Source: Mucilaginibacter kameinonensis (lineage in GTDB: Bacteria; Bacteroidota; Bacteroidia; Sphingobacteriales; Sphingobacteriaceae). From it: 64,000 bases of DNA. The notes beneath the pieces are model-generated. The model was not told where the DNA came from, ran no database searches, and was given only the letters and a program-made list of their open reading frames with translations. The translations under genes were made by a program, and so were the position numbers. The stretch lies in the NCBI RefSeq assembly GCF_003675385.1, contig NZ_RCWZ01000002.1, forward strand, positions 806,001 through 870,000. Direction: 5' to 3'. Shown piece after piece: positions 8,186-18,156 of the stretch (the first letter of the stretch is position 1; the number at the start of each line of letters is the position of its first letter).

Positions 8186-9886
8186 TTACTGATCAAGCCA
8201 AACGCGGCCATCAAGCCCCCAGGCCTGCCTGTTAGGTATCCTGAACCAGTTGATTATTTGTGCAGGAATATCTGCCGTTTGCGGAACAAACTGGGCAAGC
8301 GCCCCTGCCGGTGGCGGGCATATCAGGTCATTAAAATCTTCCCATTGATAATTGCCTTTTAATTGGAAGTCGCGGGCCTGTGGACCTATATCCCTGATCT
8401 TATCACCCTGACCATCTGTGCCCGGCCAGTACGCCGCCAGAAAAGTATAGTAAGGGTGACCTTCGCTGATGGATGTTTCGCATGCATAATTTCCTATTAC
8501 GGCATCGGGCACGTCAATCTTGAAAAATCTGATGTCAGTTACATACACGTCGGGGGTACCATGCCCCTGGCCGTTTAAGTACCCCAATTTTAGCGGGCTG
8601 TGGTTGCTAAAACTCCCCGATTCGGTTACGTCCAGTTCATTATTGAAAACCCCGTCGGTGTAGGTTCTGATATATCGCCTGCCTGCTCGTATTTCGCATT
8701 TAACCGAAAGGTTTTGCCATCTGCCTTTTTGCAGGTCGCCGCCACGGCATTGATGATAGTCTCCGTCTTTAGTACCGCGGTATTCAAAATACCAGTAAGC
8801 ATCTTCCAGGTAAATTACCCAGCCAACGCCCGGGTGTCCTGAAGACCATTGTGCCCTTTTACCCAAAATACTTGGCCAAAAGAATTTGTCCTCATTTTTC
8901 TTAACTTTTAGCTCAATGGTGAATTTGGTAGTGTCATCAAGGTTAAAAATATCGGCCGTATCAATTTCGGCCCGTATCCCGGTATCCTTTAAACGCACTG
9001 TGCGCCCCAGATACCTGTTGCCGGTAAACGGTTTACCTATTATCCTTTGTTTATATTTAGGATTGTAATAAATGGTAAACGTGTTAACTGCCGTGTTGCT
9101 GAAAACAGTATTGTCGTCCTGGTTAGCCGGAATAGCAAACTTTCCGCCGCCGCTTGATGCAATTACTACCAACCAATCTTCATTGGCGTAATTTTTCCTT
9201 TTTTTCAGGGCATCAATCATCTCACCTACATAGCCATCAAACTTTTCAATAGAGGCTTTATACTGCGATGATGAGTTGTCAAATCCATATTTGGCGCCGG
9301 CTTCTTTGATATCATTAAAATGGCCAAGTATCAATTGCGCTGTATCTGTATTCAGGCTATTAACTACGGCAGTTTTGATTTGCTCGTCGGTGTCAAATTG
9401 CTGGCTTATGGCAGCGCCCTGGGTTAATTTGTTTTTAAAAATAGCCGAAGATGAAAAAGAGACAATTTTGGCGTTGGGCTTTTCTTCCTTTATCCTTTCA
9501 AAAAACACAGGATAAGTTGCCAGGTTGTTTCCGGCAAAATCATCTGATAGGATCTTGTGTTTTTCTTTCTTTACACCGGTTAGCATATTGGCCCAATTGC
9601 TTACATCCCGTGTCGAATCCGGATCGCTCAATGCTACCCAGCTATAAATGGAGTAGGGGAGTAGTGTTTTAATATTAGGAACATTGGCGCTGTTTACGGA
9701 TGAGCCCCTTGCCCCGTCAACAATCAGGTACAACACCTTGCGTTCGCCGGATGTTGCTTTGGCTGTATCCGTATAGTTTTTATCGGGGAGGGTACGTACA
9801 AAATCCTTGTTGCATGATATGGTTGCAACAGCCAATGCACAAATAATTGAAAAAATGATTCCTTTATATTTTTTCCTGTTCTGCAT
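8186..9886 (-). CDS. Lipoprotein with degenerate alkaline-phosphatase-like domain, LamG domain and DUF4983-like tail
   Basis: 566 residues; lipobox TISC (Cys25). Residues 49-290 follow the alkaline phosphatase/sulfatase/nucleotide-pyrophosphatase fold: VLYLIVDGAR (Asp57 kept) and STRDVSNWANMLTGV around the nucleophile position. The metal motifs that should read VDxxGHxxG and SDHG are instead IKEAGAKYG (193-201) and ASSGGGK (243-249), so several Asp/His ligands are missing. A concanavalin/LamG-like sandwich covers about 315-470 (FTIELKVKK, GRWQNLSVKCEI, YTDGVF, DIRFFK). The last 80 residues resemble DUF4983. Likely a non-enzymatic surface binding protein; the loss of ligands is judged by eye. 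Confidence 0.75.
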   Translation of the reverse strand: MQNRKKYKGIIFSIICALAVATISCNKDFVRTLPDKNYTDTAKATSGERKVLYLIVDGARGSSVNSANVPNIKTLLPYSIYSWVALSDPDSTRDVSNWANMLTGVKKEKHKILSDDFAGNNLATYPVFFERIKEEKPNAKIVSFSSSAIFKNKLTQGAAISQQFDTDEQIKTAVVNSLNTDTAQLILGHFNDIKEAGAKYGFDNSSSQYKASIEKFDGYVGEMIDALKKRKNYANEDWLVVIASSGGGKFAIPANQDDNTVFSNTAVNTFTIYYNPKYKQRIIGKPFTGNRYLGRTVRLKDTGIRAEIDTADIFNLDDTTKFTIELKVKKNEDKFFWPSILGKRAQWSSGHPGVGWVIYLEDAYWYFEYRGTKDGDYHQCRGGDLQKGRWQNLSVKCEIRAGRRYIRTYTDGVFNNELDVTESGSFSNHSPLKLGYLNGQGHGTPDVYVTDIRFFKIDVPDAVIGNYACETSISEGHPYYTFLAAYWPGTDGQGDKIRDIGPQARDFQLKGNYQWEDFNDLICPPPAGALAQFVPQTADIPAQIINWFRIPNRQAWGLDGRVWLDQ

Positions 9887-9916
9887 TTCCTTATAGATTA
9901 TAGGTTCTCATAAAAT

Positions 9917-11533
9917 TTATTCGATGGTTACACGTATGATATTGTTAACCGGGGTATTATCAAAGCGATATATGCTACCGATCAGCAATAACGCCCGTTT
10001 ACCATCAGTGGATTTTGTTTCGATGATATCAGACAAGCTACCTGAGAATGGGCCGGTAGTGTTATAATTTCCGGCAAGTTCACCTTTGGTATTCAACACC
10101 ATAAAGCCATTACGGGTAACATTGTTATATTTTTTAAAGCTGCCGCTAACCACTATCAATCCATCGTTGAGCTGGCGGGCAAAACCGGGGTAACCTCCTT
10201 CAAATGTTTTAGCCACAAAGCTTTGGTCAAGAGATCCATCAAGGTTAACCAGCGCCATGCTGATGGCCGGTTTGCCATCGTATGTTCTGAAGATCCCTGT
10301 TATCAGGTATTTTTTGGTTACAGGGTTGTATGTCAGCGATGAGATACTATTATCTGTACCGGCTCCGGTTTTAAATGAGTCGTCGATGTTTCCATTTGCA
10401 TTTAAGCGAACCAAGCGTCCTGCGGGTGCTTGATCAAACGTGGTAAAGCTTCCAAATAACACCAGTTTTTCCAGTTGATCAGCATCAGTATGCATGTAGG
10501 AGTCAACCGGGCCATTTGCCGAAGGCAAACCTTTATTGCTTGCTATATTAAACCGATAGGTTTTGTCCAGCGATCCGTCCAGGTTAAAGCGGGCAATCTG
10601 TCGTATTTCTGTACTATCAAGGATCACCGTATCGCGGGTGAAATCATGATTATGCTCGGTATAAACCCGGTTTACATAGTATCTGAAGCTGCCGGTTGCC
10701 AGTATTTTGTTCTGATGCTTATATATCTTAGATATGTACTCATTGGTACCGCCGTTAAACTTTGGAAAGTATTTAGTTGTATCTGTCTGCGACGGACGCC
10801 TGTAAGTTTTTACGCCGATAGTATCAATGCTACCATCAATATTTAAAGTGGTAATATTGCTGATGTTTTCTGTACGCTGGTTGTAGCCGCTAAAGCCCCC
10901 TGCGATAACATATTTTCCGCCAAGTTCTATCACCCTTGATAATGATCCGTTTGCTGCTTTACCAGTCCGGAAAGTACGATCAAACTCACCATCAGCCGAA
11001 GTCCGTACAATGCGGTTAAGAGGGGTGATAATACCTTTATTATCGTAATTGGTAAACCAACCCAATACCAGGTTCCTGCCGTCAGCAAGAGGATATACCT
11101 GGTTTACAGTGCCGTTCGCGCCGGCTGTGGCCCTGAAAGAAGGATCAATGTTAATTAATCCGGATACCTTAAATAGTGGCCCCAGTACTAACTGATCATC
11201 AATGGCAATTGACGTAATACCGGTACTGCCAAACGGGGGCACCTTTACTTTAATGGTTGATTCTGTTACTTCGGTAACCTGACCGGGTTCGCCGTTAAAC
11301 ATGAACTTTATTTTGTCTTTGTAGGGGACCAGGCCTGTAGCTTTGAATGTTACCTCTGTACCCACCGTTCCAACTGCCGGCGCAGGTACAGCGTCAGGGC
11401 TGAGGGTAACACCCAATGGTGGTTTTCCGTCCCCATATGGGTCGGAATAAACTGTTTTATCCTTTTTGCAAGCCGCTATGGTGAGTGCCAGCAGGATAAA
11501 CATCATGATATGGTTAAATCTTCTCATATTCAA
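9917..11533 (-). CDS. Lipoprotein with DUF5008/IPT-TIG domain and delta-60 (DUF5122) repeat propeller
   Basis: 538 residues, lipobox IAAC. An IPT/TIG-type immunoglobulin fold covers about 40-125 (GTEVTFKATGL, IKFMFNGEPGQVTEVTESTIKVKVP). At least six repeats follow with the delta-60 pattern RLNANGNIDDSF, ALVNLDGSLDQSF, RFNLDGSLDKTY, RTSADGEFDRTF, each after a GxFTxYDxxPAG-like strand pair, giving a beta-propeller-like body. DUF5008 is a Bacteroidota family typically encoded next to SusD and fasciclin genes, as here. No enzymatic motif. Inferred to be an outer-surface accessory of the adjacent SusCD pair. Confidence 0.82.
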   Translation of the reverse strand: MNMRRFNHIMMFILLALTIAACKKDKTVYSDPYGDGKPPLGVTLSPDAVPAPAVGTVGTEVTFKATGLVPYKDKIKFMFNGEPGQVTEVTESTIKVKVPPFGSTGITSIAIDDQLVLGPLFKVSGLINIDPSFRATAGANGTVNQVYPLADGRNLVLGWFTNYDNKGIITPLNRIVRTSADGEFDRTFRTGKAANGSLSRVIELGGKYVIAGGFSGYNQRTENISNITTLNIDGSIDTIGVKTYRRPSQTDTTKYFPKFNGGTNEYISKIYKHQNKILATGSFRYYVNRVYTEHNHDFTRDTVILDSTEIRQIARFNLDGSLDKTYRFNIASNKGLPSANGPVDSYMHTDADQLEKLVLFGSFTTFDQAPAGRLVRLNANGNIDDSFKTGAGTDNSISSLTYNPVTKKYLITGIFRTYDGKPAISMALVNLDGSLDQSFVAKTFEGGYPGFARQLNDGLIVVSGSFKKYNNVTRNGFMVLNTKGELAGNYNTTGPFSGSLSDIIETKSTDGKRALLLIGSIYRFDNTPVNNIIRVTIE

Positions 11534-11568
11534 TTTATTATCATTGAAAGAATGTCGTTAATAATGTT

Positions 11569-12303
11569 TTACTCAGAATGATGAAGGCCTGCGAAGTATA
11601 TTTCCTCATAAAAGTCATCCTGGTTAAATCCGAAGTAAGCCGCGTTATACTGCAGGGTATGCACTATCCCATTTGTGGGTTTGATATCAGATGAGGAGAC
11701 ATTATTTCGAAAAACCGCGTTTTGAGCGTTGTTGATGTCGTATATGTAACTGATAACCAACGTGCGCGGGCCAATGTATTTGATGTTATTGGCGTCGCCG
11801 TATAGTACACCAATGTTCTCCACATCGCCACTGTAAGAATAATAAAGGGCTCCCGGATACTGATTTTGCAGGTTGAAATCTATCTGCGGATAATCTTTAA
11901 GGTGGTTAATACCTTTGAACATATACCGTTGCAGGTATTTTTTCCATATGGCTGAGTCGATATCTGACAGCTTTTTCACAGTATCACGACCGGAATAAAA
12001 CAAAAAATAGTTTAAAGAGCCGCTGGTTTTGTTATTGCCTATGGTTCTTTTGATCACGTCATCATCAGGCGCAAAAAAGGTAAAATCACTTTTGCGGAAT
12101 GTTTCTTCCATGCCGGCCAGTTTTACGATCTGGGCGATGGTATCAAACGGTACCGCTTTATCTTGCAGATATTGAAGCATATCGGCAGGATAATTGGCCT
12201 GGGCTTTACCGCCATCTTTATAATACTCATCGCGTTTACAGCCGGTGAGTACCAGTAAAAAACCGGCAAAAACAATAATTATATTTTTCATATTTCTTAT
12301 CAT
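11569..12303 (-). CDS. Fasciclin-domain lipoprotein
   Basis: 244 residues, lipobox VLTGC. One fasciclin (FAS1) domain fills most of the mature protein: the H1-like stretch MEETFRKSDFTFFAPDDDVIKRTIG and the H2-like end GIVHTLQYNA are both recognisable. FAS1 domains mediate adhesion to sugars or proteins. It lies 17 bases upstream of the end of the SusD gene in the same operon. The other SusCD pair in this operon is also followed by a fasciclin protein, so each pair seems to have its own. Confidence 0.85.
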   Translation of the reverse strand: MIRNMKNIIIVFAGFLLVLTGCKRDEYYKDGGKAQANYPADMLQYLQDKAVPFDTIAQIVKLAGMEETFRKSDFTFFAPDDDVIKRTIGNNKTSGSLNYFLFYSGRDTVKKLSDIDSAIWKKYLQRYMFKGINHLKDYPQIDFNLQNQYPGALYYSYSGDVENIGVLYGDANNIKYIGPRTLVISYIYDINNAQNAVFRNNVSSSDIKPTNGIVHTLQYNAAYFGFNQDDFYEEIYFAGLHHSE

Positions 12304-12320
12304 TACTTTTTAGGAATAGG

Positions 12321-13844
12321 TTAATTACCTCCGTTTACCCAATACATGTTTAATGACATAAACGGGTTATTTGCAAGCGCGTTACTGTTGATTGGCCAGG
12401 TCCAGGCGCCACGGTTAAATTTGTCCAGTGTCAATACATTGTATGACCACTCACTGCTCATGATCCTCCGGGTACGTACCAGGTCAAAGTAATGGTGCCC
12501 TTCGCCCATCAGTTCGCGCGATCTTTCCAGGAAAATGAAGTCTTTAAGATCCTGCCCGCCACTTCCGGCATAGCGTGATGCTTCGGCCCTGTCCCTTACT
12601 TTATTCAGCATAGCGATGGCCTGGTCATCCTGTCCCAGTTCGGCCAGTGCTTCCGCGCATAGCAGTATTTCACCGGCATACCTGAATATCATGAAAGTGT
12701 TATCTGGATTGGCATCCTCTTCGCCGGTTGCAAAGGCATTCTGAGCAAACTTGAGCATCATGAATTTTCCGTTGTCGGCATATATATCGGAGTTAAACCA
12801 TATAGTAGCGCGCTTATCAGAGGATCCCGGATATAGTTTTTGCATATACTCCCCTCTGAAATAAGCAAAGCTGATACGGTGCGTGTACTCAGGCCTTTTG
12901 TAAGGATAGTGCAGAAACATATCACCAATCGGTGCAACATTGGTATTCTGATCGCCATAGTTAATACTGCGGTAAAATTCAAAAAGGCTTTCGTCCGATC
13001 GTCCTTTTATAACAGTAGCCCACTCAGTTATTGGCAGTAGCCTGTAAGCATTGCTCTTAACAAGCTCCTGTCCCAGATCTGCGGTTTCCTGGTAGTATTT
13101 GTTTGCATTGGGCTTATCAAAGCCGGCATTCCACATGTTCATATTCATGATGAGCGCGATTACGCTGCCCCTGCTGGCCCTTACACCTTTTAAGGCCGGA
13201 TCGGCGTAGGTCCAGGGTAAACCGTCCTTGTAATTTTTAAGATCGGCGATACATTTATTTAAAACAGATACCATGTTTTCGCGAGGTAAAGCTGTTGAAT
13301 GGAAAGCGTCGGTATAATAAGGCACATCGCCATAAAGCCTCACCATGTAGAAGTATGCAAGCCCGCGTATAAAAGCGGCTTCACCTTCAAACTGCTTCTT
13401 CTCGGCAGCACTTACGCCGGGTATGCCGGTTTCCAATTTTGAAATAAGGATATTGGCGCTTTGTATCACCTGGTAATAGCCTGTCCAGTCGGTAATAAGG
13501 CCAAAGTTGTAGAAATTCCAGGGTGGGTTTCCGTTGATGAGGCCAAGCAGGTCATTCCTGCCCAGTACCTCCACAAATGCACGTGCCGGCCCCAGGTCTG
13601 ATTGGGGCTCATATAAAACCTCTCCTGAACGGTATTCGCCGGTTGCGCCAATAAAATGTGTTTCGTTGATCTTGCCAAAAAACGTTCTTGACATATCATA
13701 AATATTGGCCACAACGTCATCTTTCGATTGGTAAAAGTTATTCCCTGTTAGTTTATCAATGGGTTGTACATTCAGAAACTTTTTACAGGATGGTAAACAC
13801 AAGCTTGCTGCCGCTGCTAAAATGTATATAACACTTTTTTTCAT
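12321..13844 (-). CDS. SusD/RagB family outer-membrane lipoprotein (module B)
   Basis: 507 residues with lipobox LPSC followed by KKFLNVQPIDKL, the standard SusD entry. TPR-like helices are evident (EGEAAFIRGLAYFYMVRLYGDVPY near 160, then AEALAELGQDDQAIAMLNKVRDRA near 395). The C-terminal signature FIFLERSRELMGEGHHYFDLVRTRR is present. SusD proteins cap the SusC barrel and bind the ligand at the cell surface. It is 11 bases downstream of its SusC partner. Confidence 0.95.
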   Translation of the reverse strand: MKKSVIYILAAAASLCLPSCKKFLNVQPIDKLTGNNFYQSKDDVVANIYDMSRTFFGKINETHFIGATGEYRSGEVLYEPQSDLGPARAFVEVLGRNDLLGLINGNPPWNFYNFGLITDWTGYYQVIQSANILISKLETGIPGVSAAEKKQFEGEAAFIRGLAYFYMVRLYGDVPYYTDAFHSTALPRENMVSVLNKCIADLKNYKDGLPWTYADPALKGVRASRGSVIALIMNMNMWNAGFDKPNANKYYQETADLGQELVKSNAYRLLPITEWATVIKGRSDESLFEFYRSINYGDQNTNVAPIGDMFLHYPYKRPEYTHRISFAYFRGEYMQKLYPGSSDKRATIWFNSDIYADNGKFMMLKFAQNAFATGEEDANPDNTFMIFRYAGEILLCAEALAELGQDDQAIAMLNKVRDRAEASRYAGSGGQDLKDFIFLERSRELMGEGHHYFDLVRTRRIMSSEWSYNVLTLDKFNRGAWTWPINSNALANNPFMSLNMYWVNGGN

Positions 13845-13855
13845 GATCTTGAGTT

Positions 13856-16800
13856 TTATTTACTTGTATTGAGTTCAATATTTAAACCTAAGTTGTAAGT
13901 ACGTGGTACCGGGTATCCGCTTGATATATCGCGGCCCAGGGAGGTTACGTTTTCGGGGTTAGGGCCATTATATCCTGAAAATGTGATCAGGTTATTGGTT
14001 GAGAAATAAACCCTTACGTTGTTAAACCCAAAGCGCCGTACAAATTTCCGGTCAAACATGTAGGATAGCGTAACCGTGTTGATCTTGAGGTATGCCCCTT
14101 CTTCCTGCCATAAACTCTGATCGGAGCGAAGCGGCCTTATTTGGTTAAACCTTGAAAACGAATAGGGGTTAGGATACTTAGCATGATCACCCGGTTTTCG
14201 CCAAATGTCCATGTCATCCAATGGAACCGCGGCCAGTAGGGCATAAGGATCCTTCATGATTGACAGCCTGTCTGACAGCGCGTTATTTAATATTGTTCTC
14301 TTGGCTGTATAACTGGCATAAATATTTAATCCGAAATTCTTGTAGTTTATATTTGTAGATACACCACCCGTAATTAAAGGTTGTGAGTTGCCGGTTATTT
14401 CATAATCCCGGTCGTCAAGAATATAGTCGCCGTTAACGTCTTTAAAAATCGGGTCACCGCCTTTGAAGGCAAGCCCATTGGTTTGATATTTTTTACCTGT
14501 TACCGGATCTACAGGCACATTGGCATCTGTTGGATAAACACCCTGGTTAACCAGCAGATAGTTTGACAAGGTGTTTTTACCCACCCTGAAAACGATGTGC
14601 TGATAGTTGTTATAATCAAACTTGATGTATTGTCCGTTGTATTCGGCCGGTAACCTCAGCAGGTAATCGCGATTAATGGCGCCATTAAATGATACCGTCC
14701 AGTTAAAATCCTTAGCGGTTAGCGGTCTTACGGTTACCATCAGCTCATACCCATAATCGGCAATGGATACATCGTTACTTGATTTTTTCTGAAAGCCTGT
14801 ACTGTTAGGTAAAAACCTGTCAAACAATAAATTATCAACCTTTTTATAATAAGTATCAAAACTCAGGTCAACCTTACCTTGCAAAATCGTCATGTCAAAC
14901 CCAAGGTTATACTGCGTGGTTGTAGTTGGCTTTAGCGCAGGATTAGGTACAAACTCATAGTTAATACCGATAGTTGGATTATTATTGAAATTGCCATTCA
15001 GGTTGTACAAGCCATAGATACTTTGCAAGCTACCGGTTGGCACGATATTCTGGCCCCAGGTTAACCTTAAACCACCCGATGTGAGCCAGTCCCAGTTTTT
15101 AAACCAGTTTTCCTTATAGTAATTCCACCTTAAACCGGCTGCAGGGTTTTTGGAATACGGATTCTCCAGGCCGTTTGAGGATGTACCATCCAAGCGGTAA
15201 GATAGCTCCAGTACGTATTTCTTTTTATAATCGTAATTAAAGGAACCTGCAAATGATGCGATAGTGGCATTTTTGAAGTTTGATAATACGCCACCGCCTC
15301 TTGAATTATAAGAGTCGGACCCAACCGGCCCCTGTAACTGATCATTAGGGACACGGCTTTGGCGGATGATTCCGCTCTGGCCGCCTTGCTTATATATCTC
15401 ATTAAATGTATTAATGAATATGGTATGATCGGCGCTGAATGTTTTAGCGTAAGTAAGCGCGTTACGGTTATATAATGTAAAGTTGCGCCCCTCATAATCA
15501 TACATCTGTGCAAACTGGGCATTTGCAGCTGCCGGTGTAAATGTTGATTCCGCATCCGATGTATAATCGTAACTGATGCTTGAAGATAACGCCAGACCCC
15601 GGATAAACTCGTAACGGCCATCAATATTGGTACGGATGTTTCTTGTGCTGTTACTGTTTTGAGTTTGAAGGGCCGATGTTACACCATCGGGCGAAAGATA
15701 AAACGACGGAGGCGGCAGCAGGGTAGAAGCCTGGCCGTTTTGTGCCACGCCCTGTTGCAGCAAGCCCACACCGTTACCCTTAGCCTGACTTCCTAATGAG
15801 CCGAATAATGAGCCGAAGAACCTGAATTTATCATTAGGTTTAAACTCCATGTTCATATTCAGGTTATACCTGTCGAAACCTGTGTTTTTGATAACCCCTT
15901 TTTCTGAATAGTAGCCCATGTTCACTTTATAGTTAAAGCGGTCGTTGCCACCGTCTAAGGCTACGTTATGGCTCTGGTTGTGTGTTGTGCCATAAAAAAT
16001 AGACTGCCAGTTTGTTGAATTATTCCAATAGGCGTTCAAACTATCGGCCAGGAAGCCGGTTTGCCCTAATTTTCTAAGCTCATCAATAACGGTAGCGTTT
16101 GATAATATCTGCTGGATTTTTGCCCTGCGTTCGGCATTACCTCCAATTGTTGCACGTAGTTGTGGGGTAGCGTTTACAAAGAAGTTCCCGGTATAACGTA
16201 CCCGCGGCACTTTGGAGTTTCCGCGCTTGGTAGTAATGATGATTACACCATAAGCACCTCTTGATCCGTACATGGAGGTGGCCTGGGCATCCTTCATGAT
16301 CTGTATGCTCTGGATATCCTCTACCGGTATCAATGATAAAGGACTCACACCCGGCCCCTGCGTTTGAAAACCAAACTCGGCTGCCTTATCCGCATCCAGC
16401 GGTACCCCATCAATGATATACAGTGGAGACGTAGGTTGTAAGAATGATTCGCTGCCGCTGCCGGATACACTCAGGGTTGATAAACCTCGTACCTGAACAG
16501 AGCCCCTGAAACCTGGTGCACCAGTATTATTTTGAATATTTAAGCCGGCTACCTTACCTTGCAGCAAGCTTTCAACGTTTGATGTTGGTACGTCCTGGAT
16601 ATCTTTGGCTGTTATAGTAACAGAGGCACCCGGGGTTGATTCTTTATTCCTGTTCTGGTAGGCTACAATGATTACCTCATTAAGGCCCTTCTTATCCTCG
16701 GTTAATGTTACAGTTATATTTTTTTGTCCGGGTTCAAGCTTTACTTTTTCCGTAACAAAACCAACAAAGGTGAAAGTAAGTGTACTGTTAGCTGGTACGC

Positions 16801-17002
16801 TAATGGTAAACTTTCCTTTATAATCGGTTTGCGTTAAGCCTTTACTGCCCATATAAATATTTACGCCGGGCAAAATTTTATTGGTTGCCTTTTCAACCAC
16901 CGTACCGGTAACCGTTATATTTTGTGCCTGTGCATCAACCTCTGTGCAGCAGAAGATTGTGCAAACAACAAGCACTATATAAAATAGTATGTGTTTTCTC
17001 AT
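13856..17002 (-). CDS. SusC/RagA family TonB-linked outer-membrane protein (module B)
   Basis: 1048 residues: signal peptide to about residue 25, a carboxypeptidase-D regulatory-like domain (about 28-112, GTVVEKATNKILPGVNIYMGSKG), the plug with the SusC signature (QGKVAGLNIQNNTGAPG, PLYIIDGVPLD, IQIMKDAQATSMYGSRGAYGVIIITTK), then a 22-strand barrel. There is no STN domain, so sigma/FecR signalling through this receptor is not expected. Imports a ligand of unknown identity in a TonB-dependent way with the SusD just downstream. Confidence 0.95.
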   Translation of the reverse strand: MRKHILFYIVLVVCTIFCCTEVDAQAQNITVTGTVVEKATNKILPGVNIYMGSKGLTQTDYKGKFTISVPANSTLTFTFVGFVTEKVKLEPGQKNITVTLTEDKKGLNEVIIVAYQNRNKESTPGASVTITAKDIQDVPTSNVESLLQGKVAGLNIQNNTGAPGFRGSVQVRGLSTLSVSGSGSESFLQPTSPLYIIDGVPLDADKAAEFGFQTQGPGVSPLSLIPVEDIQSIQIMKDAQATSMYGSRGAYGVIIITTKRGNSKVPRVRYTGNFFVNATPQLRATIGGNAERRAKIQQILSNATVIDELRKLGQTGFLADSLNAYWNNSTNWQSIFYGTTHNQSHNVALDGGNDRFNYKVNMGYYSEKGVIKNTGFDRYNLNMNMEFKPNDKFRFFGSLFGSLGSQAKGNGVGLLQQGVAQNGQASTLLPPPSFYLSPDGVTSALQTQNSNSTRNIRTNIDGRYEFIRGLALSSSISYDYTSDAESTFTPAAANAQFAQMYDYEGRNFTLYNRNALTYAKTFSADHTIFINTFNEIYKQGGQSGIIRQSRVPNDQLQGPVGSDSYNSRGGGVLSNFKNATIASFAGSFNYDYKKKYVLELSYRLDGTSSNGLENPYSKNPAAGLRWNYYKENWFKNWDWLTSGGLRLTWGQNIVPTGSLQSIYGLYNLNGNFNNNPTIGINYEFVPNPALKPTTTTQYNLGFDMTILQGKVDLSFDTYYKKVDNLLFDRFLPNSTGFQKKSSNDVSIADYGYELMVTVRPLTAKDFNWTVSFNGAINRDYLLRLPAEYNGQYIKFDYNNYQHIVFRVGKNTLSNYLLVNQGVYPTDANVPVDPVTGKKYQTNGLAFKGGDPIFKDVNGDYILDDRDYEITGNSQPLITGGVSTNINYKNFGLNIYASYTAKRTILNNALSDRLSIMKDPYALLAAVPLDDMDIWRKPGDHAKYPNPYSFSRFNQIRPLRSDQSLWQEEGAYLKINTVTLSYMFDRKFVRRFGFNNVRVYFSTNNLITFSGYNGPNPENVTSLGRDISSGYPVPRTYNLGLNIELNTSK

Positions 17003-17022
17003 CGTGATAAGTTTTAAATCGG

Positions 17023-18153
17023 TTATTCGTCTTTAAACTTTGGATTGTCCTTCAAAAAATGGAACACTATCTCCCAGTCGCCTTTTTTGTATATGGCGAA
17101 ATCTATCCCGAAACTTGCCACTGTGCGGCCGCCGCCAAAACCAATTCGCGAATATTTGAATTCGGCATGGTCCCTGGTTCCTCCGGGCGCATAAGCAGTT
17201 GATACCTCCACTAAAGGGATAGGATAGGCAACATCATATTGCACATAGGTGGCAGTTTTTTGCATGTTAAAGCCATGCACTATTTTGTCCCAGGCTGTTT
17301 CGTTAAGCAAAGCCGGGTTCATCTCTACCGAATCCTTATTCAAAAACTTAAACCTTAACGAGTTCCCTGTACCGCCGGTAAACGGACGGATATAAACCAC
17401 CACATCTTTTTTATCGTCATTACTCTGTAGCGGAATGTCGGTGGCATCACCTATTACCCCGTTCAAAAATGGCCTGATATAGTTGCGGCTCGCAGGGTTA
17501 TAAGGCGTTTTAGGGTGAGGTGCCGGTCCGCCCGAATAAATGTTAAAGTCGTCAGAAGGCTCATATGGGCGTTCGCGGAATGGCCGTACCTGCAAGTCAC
17601 GAATTATGGTGCTACCGCCTGTATTGGTTATTTTTATGTCGAAATAACGCGTATCCTGCGGGAAATTGGTACTGTCAGATGGTCTTGGCTTGATAAGGTC
17701 ATTGCTGGAAGAGGCCCACATGATGAATTCGCCAGATGAGCGCACTTCAAATAAGGGATGATCTTCCAGCTTACGTTTTGCCTCTATCTCGGCCAGGCTC
17801 TTTTCAAGCCCGTTGTAGGGTGCTGTCCATACGTAGGTTGGCCTTTTTTGAAAAAGATCGGTCACCGGCCTGCCGTCACCAAAACGAGCGTTGATGATCT
17901 CAAACTTTAGTGGCTGGGTTGAATTGTCGCCATTAAACCCGCCCATTAAAGTGGTTCGGCCTAAAATCGGTTCAAAAACTTTATTGCTGTAGTTTACATT
18001 CGAACTCAGATAATCTTTTTCATCTGGAATGCCATACATCTTTTTGCAACTACTGAGCGCGACCGCAGCAAACAGCAGCGCTACAGATCCCATTTTTATG
18101 AATGTTTGCATCTCTCTTCGTTTTTTAAATGCATTGATATTTTGATGTTCCAT
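17023..18153 (-). CDS. DUF5007 family lipoprotein
   Basis: 376 residues. The first 14 codons are hydrophilic; a signal peptide with lipobox LSSC begins at the internal Met15, which is probably the true start. The mature part begins KKMYGIPDEKDYLSSNVNYSNKVFEPILGRT and matches the DUF5007 family as I recall it: a beta-rich protein of Bacteroidota found beside SusD. No catalytic motif. It sits between the module A fasciclin gene (3 bases away) and the module B SusC. Function unknown; presumably a surface ligand-binding accessory. Confidence 0.78.
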   Translation of the reverse strand: MEHQNINAFKKRREMQTFIKMGSVALLFAAVALSSCKKMYGIPDEKDYLSSNVNYSNKVFEPILGRTTLMGGFNGDNSTQPLKFEIINARFGDGRPVTDLFQKRPTYVWTAPYNGLEKSLAEIEAKRKLEDHPLFEVRSSGEFIMWASSSNDLIKPRPSDSTNFPQDTRYFDIKITNTGGSTIIRDLQVRPFRERPYEPSDDFNIYSGGPAPHPKTPYNPASRNYIRPFLNGVIGDATDIPLQSNDDKKDVVVYIRPFTGGTGNSLRFKFLNKDSVEMNPALLNETAWDKIVHGFNMQKTATYVQYDVAYPIPLVEVSTAYAPGGTRDHAEFKYSRIGFGGGRTVASFGIDFAIYKKGDWEIVFHFLKDNPKFKDE

Positions 18154-18156
18154 ACC

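Noticed and set aside
15130..15624. 164-codon minus-strand frame inside the module B SusC gene
   Set aside because: Same strand but different frame within a clear SusC barrel; no family features.
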